The position numbers and the translations under genes were made by a program. Below, one piece after another: positions 44,911-53,623 of a DNA stretch of 64,000 nucleotides. Every line of letters starts with the position of its first letter. Position 1 is the stretch's first letter. The notes below the pieces were generated by a model that did not search any database, was not told where the DNA came from, and was given only the letters and a program-made list of their open reading frames with translations. Source of the DNA: Sphingomonas immobilis (lineage in GTDB: Bacteria; Pseudomonadota; Alphaproteobacteria; Sphingomonadales; Sphingomonadaceae); contig NZ_JAUQSZ010000001.1 in the NCBI RefSeq assembly GCF_030580995.1, positions 310,001 to 374,000 on the forward strand, read 5' to 3'.

Positions 44911-46263
44911 CTAGCCGTCCTGCTTCGCGAGCCATTCCTCCAGCCACTTGATCGTGTAGTTCCCTTCCTGGAAGTCGGGGTTCTCGATCAGTGCCTGATG
45001 GAGCGGGATGGTCGTCGTCGGGCCCTCGATCACGAACTCCTCCAGCGCGCGGCGCAGGCGGCGGATCGCGCCGGCGCGGGTGGTGCCGTAGACGATCAGC
45101 TTGGCGATCATGCTGTCGTAATAGGGCGGCACGCGGTAGCCCGCATACAGCCCGCTATCGACGCGCACGTTCATGCCGCCGGGGGCGTGGAACATCTTCA
45201 CCAGGCCGGGCGACGGCGCGAAGGTGCGCGGATCCTCGGCATTGATGCGGCACTCGATCGCGTGGCCGCGGAACACGACGTCTTCCTGCCGCAGCGTGAG
45301 CGGATGGCCCTCGGCAATGCGGATCTGTTCGCGCACCAGATCGAGGCCGGTGATCGCCTCCGTGACGGGATGTTCGACCTGCAGGCGGGTGTTCATCTCG
45401 ATGAAGTAGAACTCGCCGTTTTCCCACAGGAACTCGATCGTGCCCGCGCCGCGATAGCCCATGTCGGCCATCGCCTTGGCGCAGATGCCGCCGATGCGGT
45501 TGCGCTCCTCGGTCGACAGGACGGGCGAGGGGGCCTCCTCCAGCACCTTCTGGTGGCGGCGCTGCAGCGAGCAGTCGCGTTCGCCGAGGTGGATGGCGTT
45601 GCCGTTGCCGTCGCCGAAGATCTGAATTTCGATGTGACGCGGATTGCCGAGGTATTTTTCGAGGTAGACGGTGGCGTCGCCGAAGGCGGCCTTCGCCTCG
45701 CTGCCGGCCTGCGCCATCAGCGTTTCGAGCTGCTCCTCGGACGTGCAGACCTTCATGCCGCGCCCGCCGCCGCCGGATGCTGCCTTGATGATGACGGGGT
45801 AGCCTGCCTTCGCGGCGATCGCCTTGGCCTCCTCGAGGTCGCTGATCGCGCCGTCCGAGCCCGGAACGAGCGGCAGGCCGAGCGCGCCGGCGGTGCGCTT
45901 CGCCTCAATCTTGTCGCCCATCGTGCGGATATGTTCGGGCTTGGGGCCGACGAAGATCAACCCGTGCGCCTCGACGATCTCGGCGAACTTGGCGTTCTCC
46001 GAAAGGAAGCCGTAGCCGGGGTGGATCGCATCCGCGCCCGAGATTTCCGCCGCCGAGATGATGTTGGGGATGTTGAGATAGGAATCGGCGGCCGCCGGCG
46101 GGCCGATGCAGATCGCCTGATCGGCGAGGCGGACGTGCATCGCGTCGCTGTCGGCGGTCGAATGGACCGCCACCGTCTGGATGCCCATTTCATGGCACGC
46201 GCGGTGGATGCGCAGCGCGATCTCGCCGCGATTGGCGATGAGGAGTTTCTTGATTTCAGGCAT
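44911..46263 (-). CDS. accC: Acetyl-CoA carboxylase, biotin carboxylase subunit
   Basis: A 450-residue enzyme that carboxylates biotin on AccB with ATP and bicarbonate, the first step of fatty acid synthesis. It begins [23 protein letters not shown] and contains [46 protein letters not shown] and [21 protein letters not shown]. Length is typical. It is separated from accB by 104 nt that include a family 1 repeat. Confidence 0.98.
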   Translation of the reverse strand: MPEIKKLLIANRGEIALRIHRACHEMGIQTVAVHSTADSDAMHVRLADQAICIGPPAAADSYLNIPNIISAAEISGADAIHPGYGFLSENAKFAEIVEAHGLIFVGPKPEHIRTMGDKIEAKRTAGALGLPLVPGSDGAISDLEEAKAIAAKAGYPVIIKAASGGGGRGMKVCTSEEQLETLMAQAGSEAKAAFGDATVYLEKYLGNPRHIEIQIFGDGNGNAIHLGERDCSLQRRHQKVLEEAPSPVLSTEERNRIGGICAKAMADMGYRGAGTIEFLWENGEFYFIEMNTRLQVEHPVTEAITGLDLVREQIRIAEGHPLTLRQEDVVFRGHAIECRINAEDPRTFAPSPGLVKMFHAPGGMNVRVDSGLYAGYRVPPYYDSMIAKLIVYGTTRAGAIRRLRRALEEFVIEGPTTTIPLHQALIENPDFQEGNYTIKWLEEWLAKQDG

Positions 46264-46275
46264 TTTCGCTCACAC

Positions 46276-46344
46276 CCGTTCGTGCTGAGCGCAGTCGAAG
46301 CACGTGCCCGGAACACGCCCTTCGACTTCGCTCAGGGCGAACGG
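46276..46344. repeat. Dispersed inverted repeat, family 1 type B
   Basis: CCGTTCGTGCTGAGC...CGAACGG; same 69-nt length as the copy at 16531-16599 and nearly identical to it. It sits between accB and accC, two genes whose mRNA is usually polycistronic. Confidence 0.9.
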
Positions 46345-46367
46345 AAAAAGGGAAGGCGTGGTTGCGA

Positions 46368-46844
46368 TCATTCCACCACGACGAGCGGCTGGTCGAATTC
46401 GACCGGCTGGCCGTTCTCGACCAGCACCGCCTTCACGGTGCCCGCCGATGCCGCGAGGATCGGGTTCATCACCTTCATCGCCTCGACGATCAGCAGCGTC
46501 TGGCCCGCCGACACGCGGTCGCCGACCGACACGAACGGCTTCGCGCCGGGTTCGGCCGAGAGATAGGCCGTGCCGACCATCGGCGATTTGACGGCGTTGG
46601 CGTTGCTGACCACCGTCGGTGCCGCTTCCGCCACCGGGGCGGCTGCCGCGACGGGGGCAGGAGCCGCCGCATATTGCACCGGCGCGGCGTTGACGGCCGC
46701 GGCCTTGCGCGCGATGCGGATGCGGCGGTCGCCGTCCTCGACCTCGATCTCGGTGAGGCCCGTATCGTCGAGCATTTCGGCGAGCTGGCGGACCAGATCG
46801 ACGTCGATCCGCATCGGATCGGTGGTATTCGTGTTATCGGTCAT
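46368..46844 (-). CDS. accB: Acetyl-CoA carboxylase, biotin carboxyl carrier protein
   Basis: A 158-residue BCCP. The N-terminal region has [30 protein letters not shown]. An Ala/Pro-rich linker leads to the C-terminal biotinyl domain, with the biotinylated Lys in [13 protein letters not shown] and the thumb-like [20 protein letters not shown]. It shuttles carboxyl-biotin between AccC and the carboxyltransferase. It is 37 nt after aroQ. Confidence 0.97.
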   Translation of the reverse strand: MTDNTNTTDPMRIDVDLVRQLAEMLDDTGLTEIEVEDGDRRIRIARKAAAVNAAPVQYAAAPAPVAAAAPVAEAAPTVVSNANAVKSPMVGTAYLSAEPGAKPFVSVGDRVSAGQTLLIVEAMKVMNPILAASAGTVKAVLVENGQPVEFDQPLVVVE

Positions 46845-46881
46845 GCGACCCTGTTTTCCCTGCTATTTGGCGCGCGTCCTG

Positions 46882-47316
46882 TCAGAATCGCGCCGCCGCT
46901 TCAAGCGCCAGCGTGTAGGACAACGCGCCGAAGCCCGCGATGCTCCCCTTGGCGGCCATGCCGACGAAGCTCTTGTGGCGGAATTCCTCGCGCGTGTGCG
47001 GGTTGGAAAGATGCACTTCGATCACCGGCGTCTTGATCGATTTGATGGCGTCGTGCAGCGCGACCGAAGTGTGCGTGAAGGCCCCGGCGTTGAGGATCAC
47101 CGCCTTCGCGCCCTCCGCCTGCGCCTCGTGCAGCCAGTCGACCAGATGCCCCTCGTGGTTCGATTGGCGCATGTCGATGGCGAGATCGAGATCGCGCGCA
47201 CGGTCCTCGAGCTGCCCGGCGATGTCGTCGAGCGTGTCCGACCCGTAGATTTCCGGCTCGCGCGTGCCGAGCAGATTGAGGTTGGGGCCGTTGAGGACGT
47301 AGATCGTGTCGGTCAT
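46882..47316 (-). CDS. aroQ: Type II 3-dehydroquinate dehydratase
   Basis: A 144-residue shikimate-pathway enzyme with [18 protein letters not shown], the catalytic His/Arg region [16 protein letters not shown] and [20 protein letters not shown], then [19 protein letters not shown]. Start ATG 47316. The order aroQ-accB-accC is conserved in many proteobacteria. It is divergent from thiSG across 52 nt. Confidence 0.97.
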   Translation of the reverse strand: MTDTIYVLNGPNLNLLGTREPEIYGSDTLDDIAGQLEDRARDLDLAIDMRQSNHEGHLVDWLHEAQAEGAKAVILNAGAFTHTSVALHDAIKSIKTPVIEVHLSNPHTREEFRHKSFVGMAAKGSIAGFGALSYTLALEAAARF

Positions 47317-47368
47317 GCTGGCCTTTCGGTATGGCGCGCGGGTTTTAGCTCCTATATCCGATTTCACC

Positions 47369-48376
47369 ATGCAGACCACCGACTCCACTCTCTCGATCCG
47401 CGTCAATGGCGAGCATCGCCGGGTGCGCGCCGGCATTAGCCTCGCCGATCTCGCCGCCGACCTCGGCCTCGCGCCTGAAAAGGTCGCGGTCGAGCGCAAC
47501 CTCGTCGTCGTGCCGCGCTCGACGCTGGCGGGCGTGATGGTCGAGGATGGCGACGAGATCGAGATCGTCCATTTCGTCGGCGGCGGCGACCATGCCAAGC
47601 CGCCGGTCGCCGACACCTGGACGGTGGCGGGCCGGACGTTCCGCTCGCGGCTCATCGTCGGCACCGGCAAGTACAAGGATTTCGCGCAGAACGCCGCCGC
47701 GCTGGAAGCGTCGGGCGCGGAGATCGTCACCGTCGCGGTGCGGCGCGTCAACGTCAGCGACCCCAAGGCGCCGATGCTGACCGATTTCATCGACCCCAAG
47801 AAGGTGACGTACCTGCCCAACACCGCCGGCTGTTTCGATGCCGAAAGCGCGATCCGCACGCTGCGGCTGGCGCGCGAGGCGGGCGGCTGGGATCTGGTGA
47901 AGCTGGAGGTGCTGGGCGAGGCCAAGACGCTCTATCCCGACATGGTCGAGACGCTGCGTGCGACCGAGGTGCTGGCCAAGGAAGGCTTCCTGCCGATGGT
48001 CTATTGCGTGGACGATCCGATCGCGGCGAAGCGGCTGGAGGATGTCGGCGCGGTGGCGATCATGCCGCTGGGCGCACCCATCGGCTCGGGGTTGGGAATA
48101 CAAAATCAAGTGACGATCCGCCTGATCGTCGAGGGCGCGGGCGTGCCGGTGCTGGTCGATGCGGGCGTCGGCACGGCGAGCGACGCGGCGGCGGCGATGG
48201 AGCTCGGCTGCGACGGCGTGCTGATGAACACCGCCATCGCCGAGGCCAAGGATCCGATCATGATGGCCGCCGCGATGAAGGCGGGGGTCGAGGCGGGGCG
48301 GCTCGCCTATCTGGCGGGGCGGATGGGCAAGCGGCGCTATGCCGATCCGAGCAGCCCGCTGGCGGGCCTGATCTGA
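47369..48376 (+). CDS. thiG: ThiS-ThiG fusion for thiazole synthesis
   Basis: A 335-residue protein fusing sulfur carrier ThiS (about 1-75) to thiazole synthase ThiG (about 80-335). ThiS ends at [10 protein letters not shown], where the usual free C-terminal Gly-Gly that carries sulfur is now internal. ThiG follows with [16 protein letters not shown], the Schiff-base Lys in [16 protein letters not shown], and [34 protein letters not shown]. It makes the thiazole half of thiamine. No TPP riboswitch was recognised upstream. Start ATG 47369. Confidence 0.93.
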   Translation: MQTTDSTLSIRVNGEHRRVRAGISLADLAADLGLAPEKVAVERNLVVVPRSTLAGVMVEDGDEIEIVHFVGGGDHAKPPVADTWTVAGRTFRSRLIVGTGKYKDFAQNAAALEASGAEIVTVAVRRVNVSDPKAPMLTDFIDPKKVTYLPNTAGCFDAESAIRTLRLAREAGGWDLVKLEVLGEAKTLYPDMVETLRATEVLAKEGFLPMVYCVDDPIAAKRLEDVGAVAIMPLGAPIGSGLGIQNQVTIRLIVEGAGVPVLVDAGVGTASDAAAAMELGCDGVLMNTAIAEAKDPIMMAAAMKAGVEAGRLAYLAGRMGKRRYADPSSPLAGLI

Positions 48377-49221
48377 TGCGCGGGGCGGCGGCGCTGGCGC
48401 TGCTGGCGCTGGCCGCGTGCGATCCGCAGCCGCACACGGTCACGGTCGATCTCCCGGCCGGCGCTGTCGGCGACGCCATGAAGAATACGCTGTCGGAAGC
48501 GCTTGAATCGAAGTCGCACCTGCCGCTGACGATTAAGGCGCAACGCCCGGTCACGCTGACGGCGGCGGACGGGGTCAAGGTGTTCGCGACAGACTACCGC
48601 GCCGACCGGCCCAGGGCGGTGATCCTGCTGTTCCATCAGGCGGGATCGGGGAAGGGCGAATATGCCGACATCGGGCCGCGCCTCGCAAAGATGGGCTATG
48701 ACGCGCTGGCGATCGACCAGCGGTCCGGCGGCGATCTCTACGGGCCGAACGCGACGGTGAAGGCGCTCGGCACGCGGGAGCCGCAGCCCGAGAGCGCGGC
48801 GTATCTCTCGGCCGAGCCCGATCTGCAGGCGGCAGTCGATTGGGCGAAGCGGCAGAAGCTGCCGATCATCGTATGGGGCAGCAGCTATTCGTCGTCGCTG
48901 GCGTTTCCGCTCGCCGCGCGGAACCCCGAGGTGAAGGCGGTGCTTGCCTTCTCTCCGGGCGAATATTTCGACGACAAGGCGCTGGTGGAGACGGCGGCGA
49001 CGAAGCTGACCGTGCCGGTGTTCGTCACCTCGGCGAGCGACGCGCGGGAAGTCGCCGAGGCGGCAAAGATCGCTCATGCCGTGCCGGGCGGCCGCGCGAC
49101 GCAGTTCATCCCCAAGGCGGGGGTGCATGGTTCCTCCACGCTCAACGCGTCGAAGAACCCGAAGGGGGCGGAGGACAGTTGGAGCGCGGTGACGGGATTT
49201 CTGCGCCGGGTCGCACCGTGA
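48376..49221 (+). CDS. Lipoprotein alpha/beta hydrolase
   Basis: A 281-residue protein whose leader ([15 protein letters not shown]) ends in a lipobox. The hydrolase fold has ILLFHQAGSGKGEYADIGPRLAKMGYDALAIDQRSGGDLYG, the nucleophile elbow VWGSSYSSSLAFPL, VFVTSASDAREV and the C-terminal GVHGSSTL His. It resembles dienelactone-hydrolase-like esterases; substrate unknown. Its ATG overlaps the thiSG stop (TGATG), so it is cotranslated with it, for no obvious reason. Confidence 0.82.
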   Translation: MRGAAALALLALAACDPQPHTVTVDLPAGAVGDAMKNTLSEALESKSHLPLTIKAQRPVTLTAADGVKVFATDYRADRPRAVILLFHQAGSGKGEYADIGPRLAKMGYDALAIDQRSGGDLYGPNATVKALGTREPQPESAAYLSAEPDLQAAVDWAKRQKLPIIVWGSSYSSSLAFPLAARNPEVKAVLAFSPGEYFDDKALVETAATKLTVPVFVTSASDAREVAEAAKIAHAVPGGRATQFIPKAGVHGSSTLNASKNPKGAEDSWSAVTGFLRRVAP

Positions 49222-49303
49222 AATCCATGTCATGCGGGAACCGCAACGGCGTCCGCCCGTTCTTTTCGCAAGGGCGCGCGAAGCACCCGCAGGAGATTGA
49301 ATC

Positions 49304-49474
49304 ATGGGCGAACTCGTCGACAAGATCAAAGGCAACATCAACGAAGCCGTCGGCAAGGCGAAGCAGCAGTCCGACGATCCCGTGAAGCGCGAAGAAGGCG
49401 CCGATCAGGAGCTGAAGGGCAAGGGCGAACAGCTCAAGGGCAAGGTCAAGGGTCTGCTCGGCGACGATATCTGA
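49304..49474 (+). CDS. CsbD-family small stress protein
   Basis: A 56-residue hydrophilic protein that starts MGELVDKIKGNINEAVGKAK and continues KREEGADQELKGKGEQLKGK, ending VKGLLGDDI. This is the CsbD/YjbJ pattern of abundant general-stress proteins of unknown action. It has a good AGGAG site upstream. A strong hairpin-T-run terminator follows. Confidence 0.9.
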   Translation: MGELVDKIKGNINEAVGKAKQQSDDPVKREEGADQELKGKGEQLKGKVKGLLGDDI

Positions 49475-49506
49475 CCCAAATATAAGCCGTGAGAGCTTAG
49501 GAGAGC

Positions 49507-49540
49507 AGCCGCTCCGGGAAACCGGGGCGGCTAATTTTTT
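49507..49540 (+). terminator. Rho-independent terminator after the CsbD-like gene
   Basis: The stem AGCCGC-t-CCGG, loop gaaa, CCGG-g-GCGGCT is followed by AATTTTTT, giving a near-perfect 11-bp stem with a T-tail. The best intrinsic terminator in the window. Confidence 0.9.
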
Positions 49541-49561
49541 GCCGCGACCGGTAGAAAGACC

Positions 49562-49663
49562 GTCACCCCGGACTTGATCCGGGGCCCATGGCTGTACGAG
49601 CGCATTGCCGGTTTTGGCCGGGTGCGCGCCACACGATGGATCCCGGATCAAGTCCGGAATGAC
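49562..49663. repeat. GTCACCCCGGACTTGATCC-type long inverted repeat
   Basis: Left GTCACCCCGGACTTGATCCG and right CGGATCAAGTCCGGAATGAC, separated by about 60 nt. This is a dispersed palindrome type related to family 3, lying between two convergent genes (the CsbD-like and 58-residue genes). Confidence 0.88.
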
Positions 49664-49706
49664 GATTTCCTTGGGTTAGCTTGCCGCAGAAACCTTATCG
49701 TCTACT

Positions 49707-49883
49707 CTAATCTTCAAACAGCTCACGGCCGTAAGGCAGATCGCCAAGACGCTCCAGATAGCAGGCGACATGGCAGGGCCAGGACTGATTGCCCTCGCCA
49801 TTCGTGGCTATCGATAGCGTGCAGGGATCGAGTCCCGCTTCTTCGACAGGCTTCGAACAAAAACAACACTGGCCGTTCTTCAT
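49707..49883 (-). CDS. 58-residue Cys-rich small protein
   Basis: A short ORF starting MKNGQCCFCSKPVEEAGLDP and ending CYLERLGDLPYGRELFED. Cysteines at CCFC and in CHVAC could bind one zinc. Its ATG overlaps the stop of the ThDP enzyme gene (ATGA), so translation is probably coupled and it may act with that enzyme. Family not recognised. Confidence 0.65.
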   Translation of the reverse strand: MKNGQCCFCSKPVEEAGLDPCTLSIATNGEGNQSWPCHVACYLERLGDLPYGRELFED

Positions 49884-51529
49884 TCCGCCTCTTCCGCCAG
49901 CATTGCTCCGCTCGTGATGGCCCGCATTTCCGTCTTGAGGTGCAGCAGGCGCACGCCGGGCTCGGCCAGTGCGCGCTGGAGGGCGGGGGCGAAGTCTTCG
50001 GTGGTCTCCACCGTCTCCGCCCAGCAGCCATAAGCGCGGCCGAGTGCGGCGAAATCCGGGTTCTGCAGGCGCGTGCCGCTTACCCGGCCGGGATAGTCGC
50101 GCTCCTGGTGCATGCGGATCGTGCCGTAGCCGCTGTTGTCGATCACCAGCACCAGCATCTCCGCGCCGTGCGCGACCGCCGTCGCCAGTTCCTGCCCGTT
50201 CATCAGGAAGCAGCCGTCGCCCGCCAGCGCCACGACGGTGCGCTCGGGATGGCGCAGCGCGGCGGCGGTCGCGGCGGGGACGCCGTAGCCCATCGCGCCC
50301 GCCGTCGGCGCGAGCTGCGTGCCCGGCCCGGCATAGCGCCAGTAGCGATGCCACCAGCCGCTGTAATTGCCGGCACCGTTGCAGATGATCGTATCGGGCG
50401 GCAGCAGGTCGCGCATGTCCATCACGCAGGGGCCGAGATCGAGATCGAGCGCGGGGCGCGGGGCGGGGGTCGACCAAGCGCGGTATTCGGCATGCGCCTC
50501 CGCGCCGTGGGGGTGGAGCGGGCCTTCCGCCAGCACCAGCGCCTCGGCGAACTCCGCCATCGTCGCGCAGATCGGCAGATCGGTGCGATAGGTCATGCCG
50601 AGCTCGTTCGCATCGGGGTGAACGTGGACGAGGCGCTGGCCGGGATGCTCGGGGGTGATCAGCGTATAGCCGTCGGTGGTCGCCTCGCCGAGCCGGGGGC
50701 CCGCGACGATCAGCAGGTCGGCATCCTTCACGCGCTGGACGAGCTTCGGATTGGGGCCGTAGCCGAGATTGCCGGCGTAGACCGGGCAATCGTTGGCGAT
50801 GGCATCCTGCCGGCGGAAGGCGGCGGCGACCGGCAGGCCGACGCGCGCGGCCCAGTCGGCGAAAGTGACCGACGCATTCACGTCCCACCCCGCGCCGCCG
50901 ACGATCGCGAGCGGGCGCTCGGCGGTGACGAGCAGGTCGCAGAGGTGGTCGATGCTCGCCTCGTCGCAGGCCTGCGGAGTCTTTTCGACGCGCGGGCGGT
51001 CGACCGCTTCGACCACGTCCTTCAGCATATCCTCCGGCAGCGCGAGCACGACCGGACCCGGCCGCCCGTTCATCGCGACAGCATAGGCGCGCGCGACATA
51101 TTCTGGGATGCGCGCGGCGTCGTCGATGCGCGCGGCCCATTTGGCGATGGGCGCGAACATCGCCTCGAAATTGATCTCCTGGAACGCCTCGCGGTCGCGC
51201 GTGCCCCGGTCGACGTCGCCGATGAAGAGGATCATCGGCTGCGAATCCTGCCGCGCGACATGGACGCCGATGCTGGCGTTGGTCGCGCCCGGCCCGCGCG
51301 TGACGAAGGCGATGCCCGGCCGCCCGGTCAGCGCGCCGTCCGCGCACGCCATGAAGCCGACGCCGCCCTCCTGCCGGCACACGACGAGATCGATCGCGGG
51401 CGTGTCGTAGAGCGCGTCGAGCACGGCGAGGAAGCTCTCCCCCGGCACGGTGAAGATCCGGTCGCAGCCTTGCGCGAGGAGTTGATCGGCCAGGATACGG
51501 CCGCCGGTGCGGGGAGTCGGATCGGTCAT
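49880..51529 (-). CDS. ThDP-dependent enzyme, acetolactate-synthase-like
   Basis: A 549-residue ThDP enzyme. The N-terminal domain has RIFTVPGESFLAVLDALYD, the activating Glu in VVCRQEGGVGFMACADGALTG, and FVTRGPGATNAS. The C-terminal domain has the ThDP motif VVALAGDGCFLMNGQELATAVAHGAEMLVLVIDNSGYGTIRM. It resembles acetolactate synthase/benzoylformate-decarboxylase-like proteins but has no regulatory subunit beside it, so the reaction (decarboxylase or ligase) is open. It begins just upstream of a family 1 repeat. Confidence 0.9.
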   Translation of the reverse strand: MTDPTPRTGGRILADQLLAQGCDRIFTVPGESFLAVLDALYDTPAIDLVVCRQEGGVGFMACADGALTGRPGIAFVTRGPGATNASIGVHVARQDSQPMILFIGDVDRGTRDREAFQEINFEAMFAPIAKWAARIDDAARIPEYVARAYAVAMNGRPGPVVLALPEDMLKDVVEAVDRPRVEKTPQACDEASIDHLCDLLVTAERPLAIVGGAGWDVNASVTFADWAARVGLPVAAAFRRQDAIANDCPVYAGNLGYGPNPKLVQRVKDADLLIVAGPRLGEATTDGYTLITPEHPGQRLVHVHPDANELGMTYRTDLPICATMAEFAEALVLAEGPLHPHGAEAHAEYRAWSTPAPRPALDLDLGPCVMDMRDLLPPDTIICNGAGNYSGWWHRYWRYAGPGTQLAPTAGAMGYGVPAATAAALRHPERTVVALAGDGCFLMNGQELATAVAHGAEMLVLVIDNSGYGTIRMHQERDYPGRVSGTRLQNPDFAALGRAYGCWAETVETTEDFAPALQRALAEPGVRLLHLKTEMRAITSGAMLAEEAE

Positions 51530-51543
51530 ATGCCAACCTTAAA

Positions 51544-51624
51544 CCGTTCGCCCCGAGCTTGTCGAAGGGCTGTCTTTCTTGGCACGAAGAAAGGGCAGGG
51601 CTTCGACCGGCTCAGCCCGAACGG
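51544..51624. repeat. Dispersed inverted repeat, family 1 type A
   Basis: CCGTTCG...CGAACGG with CGAGCTTGTCGAAGGGCTG arms; slightly more diverged (GACCGG in the right arm) than the copies at 31987 and 52943. It lies just upstream of the ThDP gene start. Confidence 0.88.
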
Positions 51625-51717
51625 GAAGGGTAAAATTGTCGGAATTGCTTACACTCGGTGCCCGCGAAAATTTGCGTTAACCACCATGAGGCGCGGAAAT
51701 GCGCGGGTGCGGGAAAC

Positions 51718-51733
51718 TGGCACGCGGGCTGCA
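51718..51733 (+). promoter_or_regulatory. Candidate sigma54 (-24/-12) promoter
   Basis: TGGCACGCGGGCTGCA fits the sigma54 pattern TGGCAC-N5-TTGCA with one mismatch, keeping the key GG and GC pairs at the right spacing. The next 75 nt to the right end in a strong hairpin at 51769-51808, so a short transcript could result. With no nearby activator gene and 1/6-base matches expected by chance in GC-rich DNA, this is tentative. Confidence 0.3.
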
Positions 51734-51768
51734 ACAGTGAAGATATGCCGAGCGTTCGCGCTTCAGCA

Positions 51769-51808
51769 GGGCGGGCCGATCAGCAGCACTGGCGCGATCG
51801 GCCCGCCC
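51769..51808 (+). terminator. Strong hairpin, possible 3' end of a small RNA
   Basis: A perfect 13-bp stem, GGGCGGGCCGATC with GATCGGCCCGCCC and a 14-nt loop. No T-run follows, so it is not a textbook terminator. A 34-codon frame starting at GTG 51738 runs through it. The 221-nt gap otherwise holds only family 1 repeat ends. Confidence 0.4.
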
Positions 51809-51845
51809 GCACCCGGCCCTTTCAAATTCCCCGGATAAACAAAAC

Positions 51846-51930
51846 CCGTTCGTGCTGAGCGAAGTCGAAGCACGTGTTCACAGGCGGTGTCGCCTCGATC
51901 ACGTCCTTCGACTTCGCTCAGGACGAACGG
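51846..51930. repeat. Dispersed inverted repeat, family 1 type B variant
   Basis: CCGTTCGTGCTGAGCGAAG on the left, CTTCGCTCAGGACGAACGG on the right, with a longer centre than the other type B copies. It lies 31 nt beyond the stop of the glutaredoxin gene. Confidence 0.88.
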
Positions 51931-51961
51931 GAAGAGGGGGCGACCAAAGTCACCCGGCGCA

Positions 51962-52294
51962 TTACTCCGCCTTGACCAGGCCGTTGTCGACCAGGAGCTG
52001 TTCCAGCTCGCCGCTCTCGTACATTTCCATCATGATGTCGGAGCCACCGACGAATTCGCCCTTCACGTAGAGCTGCGGAATGGTCGGCCAGTCGGAGAAG
52101 GCCTTGATGCCCTGACGCACGGCCTGATCCTGCAGCACGTCGACGCTGCCGAATTCGACGTTGAGGTGATTGAGGATCGACACCGCGCGGCTGGAGAAGC
52201 CGCATTGCGGGAACAGCGGGCTGCCCTTCATGAACAGCAGCACGTCGTTGGCGGCGACCATTTCGGCAAGGCGGGCGTTGGTATCGTCGGTCAT
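51962..52294 (-). CDS. grxD: Monothiol glutaredoxin Grx4 type
   Basis: A 110-residue CGFS-class glutaredoxin: DVLLFMKGSPLFPQCGFSSRAVSILNHLNVEFGSVDVLQD, PTIPQLYVKGEFVGGSDIMMEMYESGELEQLL. It carries iron-sulfur clusters and typically works with BolA, encoded just upstream on the same strand. Start ATG 52294 (MTDDTNARL). Confidence 0.96.
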   Translation of the reverse strand: MTDDTNARLAEMVAANDVLLFMKGSPLFPQCGFSSRAVSILNHLNVEFGSVDVLQDQAVRQGIKAFSDWPTIPQLYVKGEFVGGSDIMMEMYESGELEQLLVDNGLVKAE

Positions 52295-52304
52295 ACTCGG
52301 TCCT

Positions 52305-52538
52305 TTACTCAGGGATCGCGGTGGTGAGCTGGAGCGCGTGGAGTACGCCGCCCATCCGCTCGCCGAGCGCGGCATAGACCGCGCGCTGCTGCTTGAGGCG
52401 GGGCAGACCCCGGAAAGTCTCCGATGTCACGCGCGCGGCCCAATGATCACCGTCGCCGGCGAGATCGGTCATCTCGACGCGCGCGTCAGGGATCGCCGCG
52501 ACGATCAGCGCCTCGATCTCGTGGCCCGCCATCGGCAT
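52305..52538 (-). CDS. BolA-family protein
   Basis: A 77-residue protein: IEALIVAAIPDARVEMTDLAGDGDHWAARVTSETFRGLPRLKQQRAVYAALGERMGGVLHALQL. The invariant-type His in LHALQL and the DHW/RVTSETFRG segment fit BolA/IbaG proteins, which form Fe-S complexes with monothiol glutaredoxins. It is 10 nt upstream of grxD. Start at ATG 52538 or 52532. Confidence 0.93.
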   Translation of the reverse strand: MPMAGHEIEALIVAAIPDARVEMTDLAGDGDHWAARVTSETFRGLPRLKQQRAVYAALGERMGGVLHALQLTTAIPE

Positions 52539-52540
52539 GG

Positions 52541-52864
52541 TTATTCGCTGCCCATCAACTGGCGGCGCGCCTCGACCGTCTGGTCGGCGATCGCGTGACG
52601 GATCTTGCTCTCGTCGGTATCGACGCCGGCGGCGGTCAGGTCGCCGAGCAGCTTGCGCACCACGTCATCGTCGCCGGCTTCCTCGAAATCGGCATGGACG
52701 ATGGCGGTCGCATAAGCGTCGGCCTCTTCCTTCGTCAGCTTCATCAGATCGGCCGCCCAGTGGCCGAGCAGCTTGTTGCGGCGCGCGGTAATGCGGAACG
52801 CCATCTCTTCGTCGCGCGCGAATTTGGTTTCGAATGCGCGTTCGCGATCGTCGAAGGTCGTCAT
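52541..52864 (-). CDS. DUF1476 protein, F1-ATPase zeta-type inhibitor
   Basis: A 107-residue protein: MTTFDDRERAFETKFARDEEMAFRITARRNKLLGHWAADLMKL, then EEADAYATAIVHADFEEAGDDDVVRKLLGDL. This is the alphaproteobacterial DUF1476 family. The zeta subunit that inhibits F1-ATPase in Paracoccus belongs to it, so a role in blocking ATP hydrolysis is likely but not proven here. It directly precedes bolA (2 nt). Confidence 0.92.
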   Translation of the reverse strand: MTTFDDRERAFETKFARDEEMAFRITARRNKLLGHWAADLMKLTKEEADAYATAIVHADFEEAGDDDVVRKLLGDLTAAGVDTDESKIRHAIADQTVEARRQLMGSE

Positions 52865-52942
52865 GTCGGCTCCCAGCTGTCTTGCGTCTTCGCTAGCAGA
52901 TAGGGCGGGGCACGGGTTTAGGGAAGGGGGTGCATCCCCCCT

Positions 52943-53022
52943 CCGTTCGCCCTGAGCTTGTCGAAGGGCTGTCCTGCTTGGCCCGAGAAAGGGCAGGGCT
53001 TCGACAGGCTCAGCCCGAACGG
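52943..53022. repeat. Dispersed inverted repeat, family 1 type A
   Basis: CCGTTCG...CGAACGG with CTGAGCTTGTCGAAGGGCTG arms. It lies between the DUF1476 gene start and the leuD stop. Confidence 0.9.
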
Positions 53023-53029
53023 ATTTGAG

Positions 53030-53623
53030 TCAGGCCGCGCGCTTGGCCAGCCAGGGCCGCTCGCCCGCGACCTTCGCCTCATAGCCCGAAATCGCCGCGT
53101 CGCGCGCCAGCGTCAGGCCGATCTCGTCGAGGCCCTCCATCAGGCACTGGCGGCGGAACGGATCGAGGTCGAACCCGAAGCGATCCTGGAAGGGCGTGGT
53201 GACCGTCATCGTCTCGAGATCGACGGTGACGGGATCGGTCTTGGCCACCTCGATCAGCCGGTCGATCGCGTCCTGCGGCAGGACGACGGTGACGATGCCG
53301 TTCTTGAAGGCATTGCCCGAGAAGATGTCGGAAAAGCTCGGCGCGATGACGGCGGTGATGCCCAGATCGGCGAGCGCCCAGGCGGCATGTTCGCGGCTCG
53401 ACCCGCAGCCGAAATTGTCGCCCGCGATCAGGACGGGCGAACCGGCGTAGCGCGGATCGTCGAAGATGTTGCCGGGCTCGGCGCGCACCGTCTCGAATGC
53501 GCCCTTGCCGAGCCCCTCGCGCGTGACGGTCTTGAGCCAGTGCGCGGGGATGATGACATCGGTGTCGACGTTCTTCGCGCCCCACGGATAGGCGCGGCCG
53601 GAGACCTGCTTGACGGGCTGCAT
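53030..53623 (-). CDS. leuD: 3-isopropylmalate dehydratase, small subunit
   Basis: A 197-residue partner of LeuC in leucine synthesis. It has the LeuD motifs [47 protein letters not shown] and [20 protein letters not shown]. The start is ATG 53623 ([15 protein letters not shown]), overlapping the stop of a 36-codon ORF (TGATG). Gene order leuC-smORF-leuD is read leftwards. Confidence 0.97.
   Translation of the reverse strand: MQPVKQVSGRAYPWGAKNVDTDVIIPAHWLKTVTREGLGKGAFETVRAEPGNIFDDPRYAGSPVLIAGDNFGCGSSREHAAWALADLGITAVIAPSFSDIFSGNAFKNGIVTVVLPQDAIDRLIEVAKTDPVTVDLETMTVTTPFQDRFGFDLDPFRRQCLMEGLDEIGLTLARDAAISGYEAKVAGERPWLAKRAA

Noticed and set aside
47300..47368. TPP riboswitch before thiSG
   Set aside because: The gap is too short and lacks the conserved CTGAGA-type elements.
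49574..51838. 754-codon plus-strand frame opposite the ThDP enzyme
   Set aside because: Low-information Arg/Ala/His-rich translation; the minus strand encodes a recognisable ThDP enzyme.
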